Shown piece after piece: positions 1-9,050 of a DNA stretch of 64,000 nucleotides. The stretch lies in assembly GCF_016597725.1 (NCBI RefSeq), contig NZ_VCGY01000002.1:62001-126000 (forward strand). Reading direction: 5' to 3'. A program made the position numbers and the translations under genes. Position 1 is the first letter of the stretch. Each line of letters starts with the position of its first letter. The notes beneath the pieces are model-generated. The model worked only from the letters and a program-made list of their open reading frames with translations. It had not been told where the DNA came from and searched no databases. The DNA is from Marinobacter sp. 1-4A (GTDB taxonomy: Bacteria; Pseudomonadota; Gammaproteobacteria; Pseudomonadales; Oleiphilaceae).

Positions 1-252
1 GCAACCGAGGTTGCTGTAGATGTGCTGTTCGAATCGCCACAGGTAAAAGTAAACATAAGGGATAACGGCAAGGGTTTGCCCGAAGGCGGGCAGCCGGTCA
101 ATCATTACGGACTGATCATCATGCAAGACCGCGCTCGTACGTTGGGCGGCAGGATTAGTGTGCAAAACCGCGATAACGGCGGCGTTGAAGTTATACTTAC
201 GTTCATTCCAAAAAGCCGGCACCTTATTCCAAGTGAAACATCAAGCAGTTGA
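1..252 (+). CDS. narX: NarX-type nitrate/nitrite sensor histidine kinase, C-terminal end (partial)
   Basis: The frame is open from base 1 and stops at 250-252, so only the last 83 residues are in the window. They form the end of a HATPase_c domain: a DNGKGLPE G1 box, then HYGLIIMQDRARTLGG (the G2 box and following helix typical of NarX/UhpB-type kinases), then a final strand EVILTF. The kinase would phosphorylate the NarL-like regulator that begins 63 bases downstream. The sensor and dimerisation parts lie outside the window, so the NarX name rests on the NarL neighbour and the denitrification setting. Confidence 0.85.
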   Translation, partial: ATEVAVDVLFESPQVKVNIRDNGKGLPEGGQPVNHYGLIIMQDRARTLGGRISVQNRDNGGVEVILTFIPKSRHLIPSETSSS

Positions 253-315
253 ACACAAAAAAGGTGGCAACTTGAAAACGCCGCTACCTAATCAAGAGAG
301 AGGAAGCGAAGTACC

Positions 316-987
316 ATGTCTGAAGTAGCGTCTGATACACCCGCCAGCATTTTGCTGATCGACGATCATCCACTGTTGCGCCAAGGCATCAAGCAGCTCG
401 TCGAAATGGAAGAAGACATGGTAGTGGCGGGTGAGGCCAGCAATGCCACCGACGGCATTCGGCTGGCAACCGAGCTAGAGCCTGATCTGATTCTGATGGA
501 CCTTAATATGCCAGAGGTCAGCGGCATTGATGCACTGAAAAAACTACGGGAACTGAATGTGAGCTCCCGAATCGTGATGTTTACGGTATCTGACCAGGAA
601 GATGACGTAGTCGCCGCCCTGCGCGCTGGCGCCGACGGCTACTTGCTGAAGGACATGGAGCCGGAAGACATGATTGCCCAGCTGCGCCAAGCTGCGCTTG
701 GGAAAATGGTTATCAGTGACCGCCTGACAACCCTTCTCGCTGAAGCTTTGCGTTCCAACAAACCACAGCAAGCTTCACGCCCTGATTTCGACAGCCTAAC
801 CCCGCGGGAAAAAGACATTCTTCGGCTTATTGCAGAGGGCCTATCCAACAAGATGATTGGTCGCAAGCTGGATATCAGCGATGGCACCGTAAAAGTGCAT
901 GTGAAGCACCTACTCAAAAAACTCAGCCTGCGCTCGCGAGTTGAGGTTGCTGTGTGGGCTGTGGAGGAAGGTCTGCACAAGGGCTGA
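316..987 (+). CDS. narL: NarL-type nitrate/nitrite response regulator
   Basis: A 223-residue two-domain regulator. The receiver domain (about 10-125) has the acidic pair in LLIDDHP, the phospho-acceptor Asp62 in LMDLNMP and the conserved Lys in LLKD. The LuxR/NarL helix-turn-helix (about 155-215) begins [27 protein letters not shown] ribosome site precedes the ATG. In this family phosphorylation by NarX releases the DNA-binding domain, which binds TACYYMT heptamers at nitrate-responsive promoters. It follows narX by 63 bases and is probably co-transcribed with it. Confidence 0.93.
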   Translation: MSEVASDTPASILLIDDHPLLRQGIKQLVEMEEDMVVAGEASNATDGIRLATELEPDLILMDLNMPEVSGIDALKKLRELNVSSRIVMFTVSDQEDDVVAALRAGADGYLLKDMEPEDMIAQLRQAALGKMVISDRLTTLLAEALRSNKPQQASRPDFDSLTPREKDILRLIAEGLSNKMIGRKLDISDGTVKVHVKHLLKKLSLRSRVEVAVWAVEEGLHKG

Positions 988-1057
988 GCTATATCAAATC
1001 AAACACAGCGCGTTTTGTTTACTCTGGGCAGTCTGAATTCACTGCCCGGAGTTGATT

Positions 1058-1552
1058 ATGGCCCTGCCCTTGCCGATTCGTTTACCTTTATCCAGCAACC
1101 CTCTGATCAGCGACTCTCTGGCATTACTTTCTGAATACCTGCCATCGCCCTTTCCTTTGTTAGACGCCATTGATCGCTCAATTCCGATGCCGATAAAACA
1201 GCTGGTTGCAGAAGCGCCTCTCAATAGAGTATTTGCTGAAGCTATTGCTGATGGCGAGTTTGACGATTTTGAAGGGCGCAGCATCCGGCTGGAAGTGAAC
1301 GGCGGACACCCAGGTATTACGTTCGGGTTTTGGTCTGGCAGGCTACGTGTGCTGAATGGCCCGGGCGAAGCCACCATTCGCGGCTCCTTCTCTGCGTTCA
1401 AAACCCTCGCCGAACGTCGGCAAGACCCTGACCAGCTGTTTTTTCAGCGACGACTGGTGATAGAAGGAGATACGGAATTGGGTCTAGCCCTGAAAAACCT
1501 TCTCGACAGCCTAGAGTGGGATCTCAAGCTCCAGAAATTGCGTTTATTTTGA
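1058..1552 (+). CDS. ubiT: UbiT-like SCP2-domain accessory factor of O2-independent ubiquinone synthesis
   Basis: A 164-residue protein with an SCP2 sterol-carrier domain over most of its length (LEVNGGHPGITFGFWSG, then ATIRGSFSAF and GDTELGLALKNLLDSL). E. coli UbiT (YhbT) has the same size and domain, and with UbiU and UbiV makes ubiquinone without oxygen. The start at ATG 1058 is preferred over TTG 1052 because GGAG (1048-1051) sits six bases upstream. ubiU and ubiV lie about 1.3 kb away on the other strand, which supports the call. The domain alone could be another lipid-binding protein. Confidence 0.85.
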   Translation: MALPLPIRLPLSSNPLISDSLALLSEYLPSPFPLLDAIDRSIPMPIKQLVAEAPLNRVFAEAIADGEFDDFEGRSIRLEVNGGHPGITFGFWSGRLRVLNGPGEATIRGSFSAFKTLAERRQDPDQLFFQRRLVIEGDTELGLALKNLLDSLEWDLKLQKLRLF

Positions 1553-1656
1553 AGCTTTCTGTTGTTAGGGCCATATGAAACCCACGCGACCCTGTGCGAT
1601 GGTTTAGGAACATCAAGCGGGGAATCCGGCCCCGTTTTGCACAGTGAGCGAGCAAA

Positions 1657-2118
1657 ATGAACGAAATTCACATGATGTCACTGGCTGAAAGGCTCTGCCT
1701 TACCGCCGCCTTTGTCTTTTTTATGACGGGGCTGCTAACAGGTATCTGGAAGTACTGGTGCATGGCCCAAAGCCCGAAAGCAGCAGCGCCACGGTACGTG
1801 GACATAGCCCACCGTAGCTCACTCATGTACAGCTTTGCCGCCGTGTTGCTGGGTTGGTTTGCCAGCTACAGTGTATTTCCGGTTTGGCTGAATACTCTGG
1901 GCGCCGTATCTGCCTTGGGCTTTTTTGCTTTAGCCATTGGCACTTACATCATTCACGGTTTTTTGCGGGATACCAGCAACCAGCTACGCAAGCCGCACAC
2001 GTTGGGCACCATAGCACTGCCGTTTTGGATTGTTCATGGCTTTATGATTACCCTTATTGTGGCTGAGGTGGGAGGATCGCTGATTTTGGGAGCCGGTGCC
2101 ATGATGGCAATCTGGTGA
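1657..2118 (+). CDS. Small integral membrane protein of unknown function
   Basis: A 153-residue protein with four or five hydrophobic segments, at about 9-29, 48-70, 74-98 and 118-152. Between them is a charged loop (FLRDTSNQLRKPHT). No catalytic or metal motif is visible, and the family is not recognised. It lies between ubiT and the MOSC gene, and its stop is 35 bases before the chosen MOSC start. Co-transcription with ubiT is plausible and would suggest a role in anaerobic respiration, but that is only neighbourhood inference. Confidence 0.7.
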   Translation: MNEIHMMSLAERLCLTAAFVFFMTGLLTGIWKYWCMAQSPKAAAPRYVDIAHRSSLMYSFAAVLLGWFASYSVFPVWLNTLGAVSALGFFALAIGTYIIHGFLRDTSNQLRKPHTLGTIALPFWIVHGFMITLIVAEVGGSLILGAGAMMAIW

Positions 2119-2153
2119 ACCGGTTCCGGTTCGGGAAGCTTTGGAGTACTCAA

Positions 2154-2846
2154 ATGGCAAACGGCGTTGTAATCAGGGAGCTCAGAGTTGGCAATCTAAA
2201 CATGCTTGGCAATACTGAGACCCTTACGGGCATCTACAAGCAGCAGGTTGACTCCGCTTATCTAAATTCAAATGGCTTGAGCGACGACCAGCAAGGCGAC
2301 AAAAACCACCATGGAGGGCCAGAAAAAGCCCTGCACCACTTTGCCTCAGAGCATTATCCGCGACTTCGTAAAGCGCTGCCCGAACCCGCCGCTGAGTATT
2401 GTCAGCCGGGAGCCTTTGGTGAAAACCTAGTGACTTCAGGATTTACCGAAGCCGACGTGTGTGTGGGCGATATTTTCGTGCTTGGGGAAGCCGTTGTTCA
2501 AATCTCCCAGCCTCGCCAGCCTTGCTGGCGCCTGAACTTGCGCTTTGGCATTCCCAATATGTCTCAACGTCTGCAAAACACGCTGAGAACAGGGTGGTAT
2601 TACCGGGTGCTGCAGCCCGGACTGATTAGAAAGGACGACATATTGCAGCTCATGGAACGTCCCCATGAAGACTGGCCGCTTAGCCGAGTGCTGCACTTGT
2701 TATACGAAAACACTTTGGACCTGAACGCGCTTGGGCTGATGGCCAGTATCAATGAGCTCTCCCCCAACCTGAAACTGCTCGCAAAAAAACGTCTGGAATC
2801 GCAGCAAGTTGAGGATTGGGGGAGGCGGCTATTTGGCCAGCCCTAA
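2154..2846 (+). CDS. yiiM: MOSC-domain protein, YiiM-like
   Basis: A 230-residue protein resembling E. coli YiiM along its whole length. The [12 protein letters not shown] segment, [21 protein letters not shown] and the Cys-containing [11 protein letters not shown] are the MOSC core. A three-helix tail ends [10 protein letters not shown]. YiiM and its relatives protect against N-hydroxylated bases such as 6-hydroxylaminopurine and belong to a molybdenum-cofactor-associated superfamily. ATG 2154 is chosen over GTG 2115 because GGAG at 2143-2146 lies seven bases upstream. The 3' end overlaps the convergent ubiV stop by four bases. Confidence 0.88.
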   Translation: MANGVVIRELRVGNLNMLGNTETLTGIYKQQVDSAYLNSNGLSDDQQGDKNHHGGPEKALHHFASEHYPRLRKALPEPAAEYCQPGAFGENLVTSGFTEADVCVGDIFVLGEAVVQISQPRQPCWRLNLRFGIPNMSQRLQNTLRTGWYYRVLQPGLIRKDDILQLMERPHEDWPLSRVLHLLYENTLDLNALGLMASINELSPNLKLLAKKRLESQQVEDWGRRLFGQP

Positions 2847-3742
2847 GCCTGACCATCCACAAGATCCATGCCCGGTTTGCCATACCAGTAACCGTTACAG
2901 GGCGGTGCCTCCACCAACTGCAATGGGTCTGCTGCCGGAGCCTCCCCACGACGCACCTGATCATAGCGGCGAACCACTTCAGCCATGCCCTGATGCTCGG
3001 GGCTTAGGCGCACGGTTGCTACGCCCATTTTTTCCATATCCGGTATTTCGCGCATCAGGTCGTAGCGGGAGCCAGACAAGGTTGAAATACCATTCAACCG
3101 AAACAGCTCTTGCGATTCCCGTGAACGCAGCTCCATCCCATCTGGGTGTTGCAAACAGCGGAATTCACAGTTGTCTTTAGGCAGATTATAGTGCCGAGCT
3201 GTAAAACAACGGGACGACCAAGCCAAGGGCAGAAAGCCCCAAGCGAACACTTCCGCAGGCAAATCCAGACCTTCGTTTTTTAGCTCCACAATTAACTGCT
3301 GTAAGGTTTCTCGGCCCAGCTCTACGGGCAAGCTCCAACCTTTCAAACCCTGTTTTGCTAGCAGCTTCAATGTCGCGGTGTTGTAGAGATTCATCGAAGG
3401 GCCGGTCACGAATGGCAGTTTGTTCTGGGTTGCCAATCGCAGCGCACTTTGGTCGTTGGCTTCAACCAGATAGTCCTGCTGGCTGCAGATTCTACGTAAC
3501 GCCCGCAGGTCAGCTTCAGACTCGATCAGCGTTTGCGTTGATAGCACGACCTGTTTGCCGGACTCCTTGAGTACGCTGGCGATCTCGAACCAATCTGCAA
3601 GCTTCAATTCACGGCGGCGGGAGCAGACGGTTTCCCCCAAGTACACCGTATCAACCGGCCATTCGGCGGCGTTGGCGTAGAAATCAAACACGGTTTGTTT
3701 AGACCAGAACCAAAGAATCGGGCCCAAAGAGAGCTTCATCAT
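2843..3742 (-). CDS. ubiV: UbiV, U32-family Fe-S subunit of O2-independent ubiquinone hydroxylation
   Basis: A 299-residue peptidase U32-family protein. Two adjacent ATG codons (3742 and 3739) follow GGAG. Counted from the second, the first conserved Cys is residue 39 (GETVCSRRR), as in E. coli UbiV. The other three are near 178, 191 and 195 (SSRCFTARH and NCEFRCLQH), matching the known 4Fe-4S ligand spacing. The UbiU-UbiV heterodimer hydroxylates ubiquinone precursors without O2. The start lies 14 bases after the ubiU stop, so the two form an operon. Confidence 0.94.
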   Translation of the reverse strand: MMKLSLGPILWFWSKQTVFDFYANAAEWPVDTVYLGETVCSRRRELKLADWFEIASVLKESGKQVVLSTQTLIESEADLRALRRICSQQDYLVEANDQSALRLATQNKLPFVTGPSMNLYNTATLKLLAKQGLKGWSLPVELGRETLQQLIVELKNEGLDLPAEVFAWGFLPLAWSSRCFTARHYNLPKDNCEFRCLQHPDGMELRSRESQELFRLNGISTLSGSRYDLMREIPDMEKMGVATVRLSPEHQGMAEVVRRYDQVRRGEAPAADPLQLVEAPPCNGYWYGKPGMDLVDGQA

Positions 3743-3756
3743 GGAGTTACTCCGCG

Positions 3757-4752
3757 TTATTTCCATTTGCGATGATAGGCGCCGATGGTGGTCAAGCCAC
3801 CTTCCGACAAGCCCGCCAGCGTGCTGTTCCAAGCAGGGTCCACACAAAAATCCCCGGTGCCTGCATTTAGCCGGTCAAGAGCTTGGCGCCAAGTGCGCGC
3901 AACATCAGCGATATAAGACGGGCTGCGTTGGCGGCCTTCAATTTTTACAGCGCTGATGCCGAGCTCTTTCAATTCCGGTAACAAATCCAGAGTGTTCAGA
4001 CTCACCGGCTCTTCAATGGCGTGGTACACACTGCCCTCAACTTCGAAACGGCCTTTGCACAAAGTGGGGTAGCCGGCAGATTCGCCTTTGCCATATCGGT
4101 CGATCAATACATCGTTAAGACGGGACTCCAAACCGTTCGGAGTTTCATGCCAACGTACAGCCTTGGCTGGCGAGCAGGCACCGCGGGTATTGGGTGACTC
4201 ATCGGTGAGATAGGAAGACAAATAACAACGCCCCTCTGCCATGATACACAGGCTGCCAAAGGCAAATACCTCCAACTCGACCGGGCTGTGTTTTGCAACA
4301 CCACGCACCTGATCTATAGATAACACCCTCGGCAACACGGCACGGCGGATATCAAAATTGTCCTTATAGAAGCGCAGGGCTTCGTAACTTGTGGCCGACC
4401 CCTGCACTGAAAGATGCCGATGGACTTGCGGGTGCTTGTTGGCTGCATAGTCCAACAGCCCCATATCCGCGAGGATAATTGCATCCACTCCCAGTGCCGC
4501 CGCCCGGTCAACGGCCCCTTTCCAAGTTTCCCAGCCATCCGGCTGTGGGTAGGTGTTGATGGCACAAAATACTCTGGCACCTTTACTGTGGGCGTACTCA
4601 ATGCCCTCGCCTGCTCGCTTGTCATTAAAATTAAGGCCAGCGAACTGGCGGGCATTGGTGCTGTCTTTAAACCCCAAGTAGACGGCATCGGCGCCGTTAT
4701 CTACCGCGGTTTTTAGTGCCGGCAAGCTACCGGCCGGGCAAACAAGTTCCAT
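3757..4752 (-). CDS. ubiU: UbiU, U32-family Fe-S subunit of O2-independent ubiquinone hydroxylation
   Basis: A 331-residue U32-family protein beginning [16 protein letters not shown]. Counted from ATG 4752 the four cluster cysteines fall at 169, 176, 193 and 232 ([27 protein letters not shown]). These are the positions known for E. coli UbiU, which confirms this start over an upstream in-frame one. GGGAG precedes the ATG. It is the first gene of a ubiU-ubiV operon with an Fnr-type box 57 bases upstream, fitting a role in quinone supply during denitrification. Confidence 0.95.
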   Translation of the reverse strand: MELVCPAGSLPALKTAVDNGADAVYLGFKDSTNARQFAGLNFNDKRAGEGIEYAHSKGARVFCAINTYPQPDGWETWKGAVDRAAALGVDAIILADMGLLDYAANKHPQVHRHLSVQGSATSYEALRFYKDNFDIRRAVLPRVLSIDQVRGVAKHSPVELEVFAFGSLCIMAEGRCYLSSYLTDESPNTRGACSPAKAVRWHETPNGLESRLNDVLIDRYGKGESAGYPTLCKGRFEVEGSVYHAIEEPVSLNTLDLLPELKELGISAVKIEGRQRSPSYIADVARTWRQALDRLNAGTGDFCVDPAWNSTLAGLSEGGLTTIGAYHRKWK

Positions 4753-4780
4753 GGGCTTTCTCCCGGTCAACGTTGCACAG

Positions 4781-4822
4781 ACCATACGCCGGGCCATCTA
4801 CTGGGGCATTGACCTTTGTCAG
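4781..4822 (-). promoter_or_regulatory. Candidate Fnr/Anr box and -10 for ubiUV
   Basis: TTGAC-CTTT-GTCAG at 4809-4822 is close to the Fnr-family consensus TTGAT-N4-ATCAA (TTGAC/GTCAA variants are accepted). On the minus strand the hexamer TATGGT (4781-4786) lies where a -10 would sit if the box is centred at -41.5. This is a class II arrangement read directly from the bases; binding is inferred. Confidence 0.6.
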
Positions 4823-6254
4823 CGGAACCACCAATACCCGCCATGCCCCACGCCAATACCCATTTAGGGTTACTCCACGCACCATTACGTATAGCCAGTT
4901 TTTTTCGTTAAAACCCATGGGTTTAACATTGCATAACAATAAGTTACCAGCGTATACCTACCACCAAACGTACCTCGTGCTGTGAATGGTTTTGGCAACG
5001 ACACTTATCCACAATGGAGGCCATTCACGAACATGAGGGATCCCGATGAACAACATCATCAACAACCTCTCCATGCGAGGAAAGCTCATCACGCTTGTGA
5101 TGCCCGCCTTGCTGGTGATCATCTACTTTGCCGTTGAGAGCATAGCCTTGAACGCAGGGCAACTGAACGACATGAAACAGCTACGCTTATTGGTTCAGTT
5201 GGCCAATATCGGCGATCCGCTGATCGAGACATTGCAGAAAGAACGTGGCCGCTCGGCAGTTGTGCTCTCAGGAGGGTCGAATCGGGAAGCGGCACAGCAA
5301 GCAAAGCAGGCACTAGCCAGCCAGCGCCTGCAAACCAATAATCGGTTGTCTGACTACCGATCAAACCTTACTGCCCTTCAACAGGAAGCCAGCTTCGGCC
5401 CTGAAGTAACCGCCAGTATTGACTCTGTCGATCAGAAGCTCGCCACTATTGACCAGCTCCGCAGCAGCGTCGACCGGGGCTCTCTGAGTGGGCTTGAAGC
5501 TGGAGGCCGCTATACGCAGCCCATCGCCGGATTACTTAACCGGATTCCTCTTATTATCTCGCGCTCAACTGATCCAGAGCTTACCCGCGACATTAATGCC
5601 TACTATGCTCTGGCAGAGGCGGCTGAAGCGGCGGGCAAAGAACGTGCAACGGGAGCCGCTCTCATTAGCAGCGGCGATTTTGACCTTCCGTCGATTCAAA
5701 AAATTGCAGCCTTTGAAGGCCACCAAGAAGCGTTCATTCGTGAAGCCAGCGCTATGTTGGTATCAGACCCCGCACAGCTTACAGCCTTGGAAAACCTTGC
5801 CACCACCGAAGAAAACCGCGACCTGCAAGCGAAACGTGACACTCTTTTCAGCAGCCCTTCAGGCATGTACGCACTGAATTCAGCTGAGTGGTTTGATATT
5901 ACAACCAAGCAGTTAAGCAACCTTAACGACTTGCGCAGCATCTTGCTCGACCGCACATCAACCGCTGCCGCCGATGGTGTTGCCAGCGCCCGGCACGATC
6001 TGTTGGTGGCATCTGGAATTGCGGCTGCAGCCATCATTGCAGTTTTTGCTCTGATGCTGCTTATGGTTAATGCGATAAACAGGCAGATCAACAACCTGTT
6101 AGACGGCGTGCGGTTTGCTATGGATAACAAGGACCTGAGGCAGCAAATGCAGGTTTCCAGCAAAGACGAAATCGGCAACATCGGTCGGGCTATCAACGAG
6201 CTCTTTATCAAGTTTGGAAGTGCCCTCAAGCACATCGACAATGCCAGCATTCAA

Positions 6255-6289
6255 CTAGTGTCCCGTCTGGCTAATTCCTTAATCTACTG
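6255..6289 (+). repeat. Left terminal inverted repeat of the element
   Basis: A 35-base arm, exactly complementary to 6490-6524. It begins CTAG (probable target duplication) followed by TGTCCCGTCTGG. Confidence 0.95.
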
Positions 6290-6489
6290 CTTGCCTCTGA
6301 GGACTCTGACCAAGGCGTCAGTCTGCAGATGTGGTGGTTCCACATCAAGGACTGACAACACCGGCTCAGAGTCCTCAGAGGCAAGCCCTTCGGGAGCTTC
6401 TGAGAAGCCGAAAAGCGTCGTTCTGCTGTCTCGATTTGGAACCACCAAACCTTCACCAGCACGCCTAGCTCTTCGGCTTCTCAGAAGCT

Positions 6490-6524
6490 CAGTAGATTAA
6501 GGAATTAGCCAGACGGGACACTAG
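6490..6524 (-). repeat. Right terminal inverted repeat of the element
   Basis: A 35-base arm, exactly complementary to 6255-6289. The TAA at 6498-6500 inside this arm ends the truncated chemoreceptor frame. Confidence 0.95.
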
Positions 6525-7361
6525 CGACAGCCACCGAAGAAACCAGCTCCACAGCCAGTCAAAACGCGGCTCAAACCAAAAACCAGCAAACCCAGATAGA
6601 ACAAGTTGCTGCAGCTACCGAGGAAATGTCCGCTACGTCTGAGCAGATTTCCCAAAACACCCAGCAGGTGGCAGACGCCGCCAATATGGTTACAGAGAGA
6701 AGCCGAACCGGAGAAGACGTATTGCGCAACAGCATAAGCCGCATACGCTCTCTAGCCAGTTCGGTGGGAGACGTAAATGAAGTAATCGAAGAGTTGGAGA
6801 AGCGCAGCAGCAGCATTGTGGAAGTGGTGGATGTTATCCGCAAGGTAGCTGACCAGACCAACTTACTGGCCTTGAACGCCGCCATTGAGGCCGCTCGAGC
6901 TGGAGAGTACGGCCGCGGGTTTGCGGTCGTGGCTGACGAAGTTCGAACTTTGGCCCGCCAGACGCACGACTCCACCACGCAAATTGAAGACATTGTTAAT
7001 AGCTTCAAGGTAATCACCGACAGCGCCAGCCGTTCTATTACAGCCAGCCACAAGCTTGCCAATGAAACCAGCGAGCAATCCGCGGAGCTGGAACAAACCT
7101 TTGCGGCCATTCTCGGAGACGTGAACAACATCTCTGGCATGGCGACCCAGATAGCGGCCGCATCCGAGCAACAGGTTGCGGTTACCCGAGAATTGGCCGG
7201 GAACATGGAATCAGTCAGTGAGGTAGCCATACTGACACTTACCGGCTCTCAGGAGATATCCCACGTTACAGGAGAGCAGGCGCGACTCGCCCGGCAACTG
7301 CAAGATCTGGCTAACGAATTCAAAGTTACAGCGGCCTAACCCAGAGTAACAAGCGAAAGCA

Positions 7362-7387
7362 GTCCGGGGCGCCTAGCGGCCCCGGAC
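7362..7387. terminator. GC-rich hairpin between convergent genes
   Basis: GTCCGGGG (7362-7369) pairs with CCCCGGAC (7380-7387) between the chemoreceptor remnant and hemN, which converge here. There is no T-run, so it may be a weak bidirectional terminator or a 3'-end stabiliser. Confidence 0.4.
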
Positions 7388-7391
7388 CAAC

Positions 7392-8810
7392 TCAGATAAT
7401 GCGCGAAAACCGCTGGCTAGCGCCCTCTTTACGGTAGAAATCGAAAATCTGGCATATCGCGCGAATCAGCAGTCGGCCGGCAGGCTCTACTTGCAGCACC
7501 TGACCATTATCGCCAATCAACTCATCTGCCATCATCGGCTTTAGACGCGCCAACTCGTCTGCAAAGTAGTTATCGAAATCCTCCTGCCACTGGGCAGAGA
7601 ATTGTTGACGATCCAGACGGAACTGGCAAATAAGCTGACCAATAACCCAACGGCGAATTCGGTCGTCTCGAGTCAGGTTCACACCTTTGGTAATCGCTAA
7701 TTGGCCAGCATCAATAGAGGCTTCCCACGCGGGCAGATCATGGTTGTTCTGGAAGTAAGCATCGTCAGTCTGGCCGATAGCCGAAACACCCAGAGAAACC
7801 AGATCACAATCCGAGTGGGTGGTATAGCCTTGGAAGTTCCGGTGCAAGCGCCCTGCACGTTGCGCAACCGCCAAGCTGTCATCCGGCTTGGCAAAGTGGT
7901 CCATGCCGATGTACTCATAACCCGCATCAAGCAAGCGTTTGATAGTGTTATGCAGAATGGTCAGTTTTTGTTGCGGCGATGGCAACGTATCATCCTTGAT
8001 GCGGGTTTGCGGATAAAAACGTTCCGGCAGATGCGCGTAACTGAATACTGACAACCTATCCGGCGACATTTCCAGTACAGCTTCGAGAGTATCCGCAAAA
8101 CTTTCCGGCGTCTGGTGGGGTAGGCCGTAGATCAGATCGAGGTTAATGGAACCAAACCCAAGGTTCCGGGCTTCCTTCAGAACCGCTTCGGTCATTTCTC
8201 TGGGCTGTATCCGGTTAACAGCCTTTTGAACCTCGGGATTTACATCCTGAACTCCCAGACTGATACGGTTAAAACCAAGCTCCCATAGAGTTGGCAGAGT
8301 GTCTTGATCCACTTCTCTGGGATCAATTTCTACGCTGTAATCATGCTCTCCATCACTTTGAAGATTGAACAACTCAGCGTACCCATCCATCAACTCCCGC
8401 ATAACATCTTTCGGCAGGAAGGTTGGTGTACCGCCGCCCCAATGCAGCTGCTTTACCGGGCGATCCGAGCCAAACAACTTCGACTGCATAGCCGCTTCTT
8501 TCAGAACGCGCTCTACATAAGGCATCGCCTTGTCGCGCTTCTTGGTGATCACCTTATTGCAGGCGCAGTAGTAACAAAGGTGCGCGCAAAACGGCAGGTG
8601 GGTATATAGGGAAAGAGGCCGGTTGCTGGCTTTGCTGCGGGCGGCAGCTTCCACCATCTGCTCAACCGGATAGTTCTGGTTAAACTCCACGGCCGTGGGA
8701 TAAGAAGTATAGCGTGGCCCACTGAGGTCGTAGCGTTTGATCAGCGCATCATCCCAGATGAACTCCGGGAGTGTAGATTCAGCAGCTTGTGGTGCGGTGT
8801 CGGAAGCCAT
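7392..8810 (-). CDS. hemN: Oxygen-independent coproporphyrinogen III oxidase
   Basis: A 472-residue radical-SAM enzyme that oxidatively decarboxylates coproporphyrinogen III to protoporphyrinogen IX without O2. The N-terminus has GPRYTSYPTA. The cluster motif is HLPFCAHLCYYCACNK with Cys75, Cys79, Cys82 and Cys84, the C-x3-C-x2-C-x-C pattern of true HemN rather than HemW. Length and the C-terminal QFRLD region also fit HemN. It would supply haem for NirS and NorCB under anoxia. The upstream Fnr-type promoter agrees with known Anr control of hemN in pseudomonads. Confidence 0.96.
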   Translation of the reverse strand: MASDTAPQAAESTLPEFIWDDALIKRYDLSGPRYTSYPTAVEFNQNYPVEQMVEAAARSKASNRPLSLYTHLPFCAHLCYYCACNKVITKKRDKAMPYVERVLKEAAMQSKLFGSDRPVKQLHWGGGTPTFLPKDVMRELMDGYAELFNLQSDGEHDYSVEIDPREVDQDTLPTLWELGFNRISLGVQDVNPEVQKAVNRIQPREMTEAVLKEARNLGFGSINLDLIYGLPHQTPESFADTLEAVLEMSPDRLSVFSYAHLPERFYPQTRIKDDTLPSPQQKLTILHNTIKRLLDAGYEYIGMDHFAKPDDSLAVAQRAGRLHRNFQGYTTHSDCDLVSLGVSAIGQTDDAYFQNNHDLPAWEASIDAGQLAITKGVNLTRDDRIRRWVIGQLICQFRLDRQQFSAQWQEDFDNYFADELARLKPMMADELIGDNGQVLQVEPAGRLLIRAICQIFDFYRKEGASQRFSRII

Positions 8811-8860
8811 AATAAAAAACTCTGAGCGTATGATGTATGGGGTCAGCGCGGGAGCAACGC

Positions 8861-8902
8861 ATTATAGGCGAAGCCGGCTAAACGCATCTTGATGCGAGTC
8901 AT
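8861..8902 (-). promoter_or_regulatory. Candidate Fnr/Anr-dependent promoter of hemN
   Basis: TTGAT-GCGA-GTCAT at 8889-8902 (minus strand ATGAC-TCGC-ATCAA) matches the Fnr consensus at eight of ten positions. A perfect TATAAT (minus strand, 8861-8866) lies exactly at the class II distance. The exact -10 and spacing make this one of the best-supported sites here. Confidence 0.72.
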
Positions 8903-9050
8903 CTTGACTAATATCTGGATTTTATCAGCCTCTCGCCTGAACTACCCTTGTGCCTAGTGCGTATTCTCGCTACCTACTATGGGTTAAGCGCCCAAGTGTT
9001 CCTCAGTGAAAAAAAACAAAAACCCGCCAGCAACCGGAGCGCACCCTCAC

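Larger units (their letters stand above)
6255..6524. mobile_element. 262-bp non-autonomous (MITE-like) element with CTAG target duplication
   Basis: The segment is bounded by a perfect 35-bp inverted repeat (6255-6289 and 6490-6524). The outermost CTAG on each side is best read as a 4-bp target duplication, because removing one copy repairs the chemoreceptor reading frame. The element body is then 6259-6520 with 31-bp ends starting TGTCCCGTCTGG. It has no transposase gene. The interior is almost wholly inverted repeats: 21 bp (6289-6309 with 6366-6386), 19 bp (6394-6412 with 6472-6490) and smaller nested stems. The transposase that moved it is not in the window. A CTAG-type target resembles some IS5-group elements, but family assignment is open. 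Confidence 0.9.
5046..7339 (+). pseudogene. NIT-HAMP methyl-accepting chemoreceptor gene, disrupted by a small palindromic element
   Basis: Residues 1-404 give a first membrane helix (about 15-33), a large periplasmic NIT (nitrate/nitrite-sensing) domain with the ERGRSA motif, a second helix (about 320-345) and a HAMP domain. After codon 404 a 266-base insertion (element plus duplicated CTAG) adds 80 foreign residues, stops at 6498-6500 and shifts the frame. The rest of the receptor continues from 6524 to 7339 in another frame and contains the signalling hairpin [21 protein letters not shown]. Removing the insertion and one CTAG restores one frame of 675 residues reading [10 protein letters not shown] across the junction. 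The intact gene was probably a nitrate chemoreceptor. The product is now a receptor lacking its kinase-control tip. Confidence 0.93.

Noticed and set aside
6271..6500. Coding potential inside the inserted element
   Set aside because: The frame running through it is only the chemoreceptor read-through; the inverted-repeat structure explains the open stretch, and no transposase or toxin motif is present.
5696..7230. Minus-strand open frames of 184 and 219 codons across the chemoreceptor gene
   Set aside because: They lie opposite clear NIT/HAMP and MCP signalling sequence and are low-complexity Ser/Ala translations typical of antisense frames.
8904..8917. TTGAC-TAAT-ATCTG as an Fnr box for the photolyase gene
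   Set aside because: The second half-site matches at three of five positions and no -10 lies at the required distance; the neighbouring box serves hemN.
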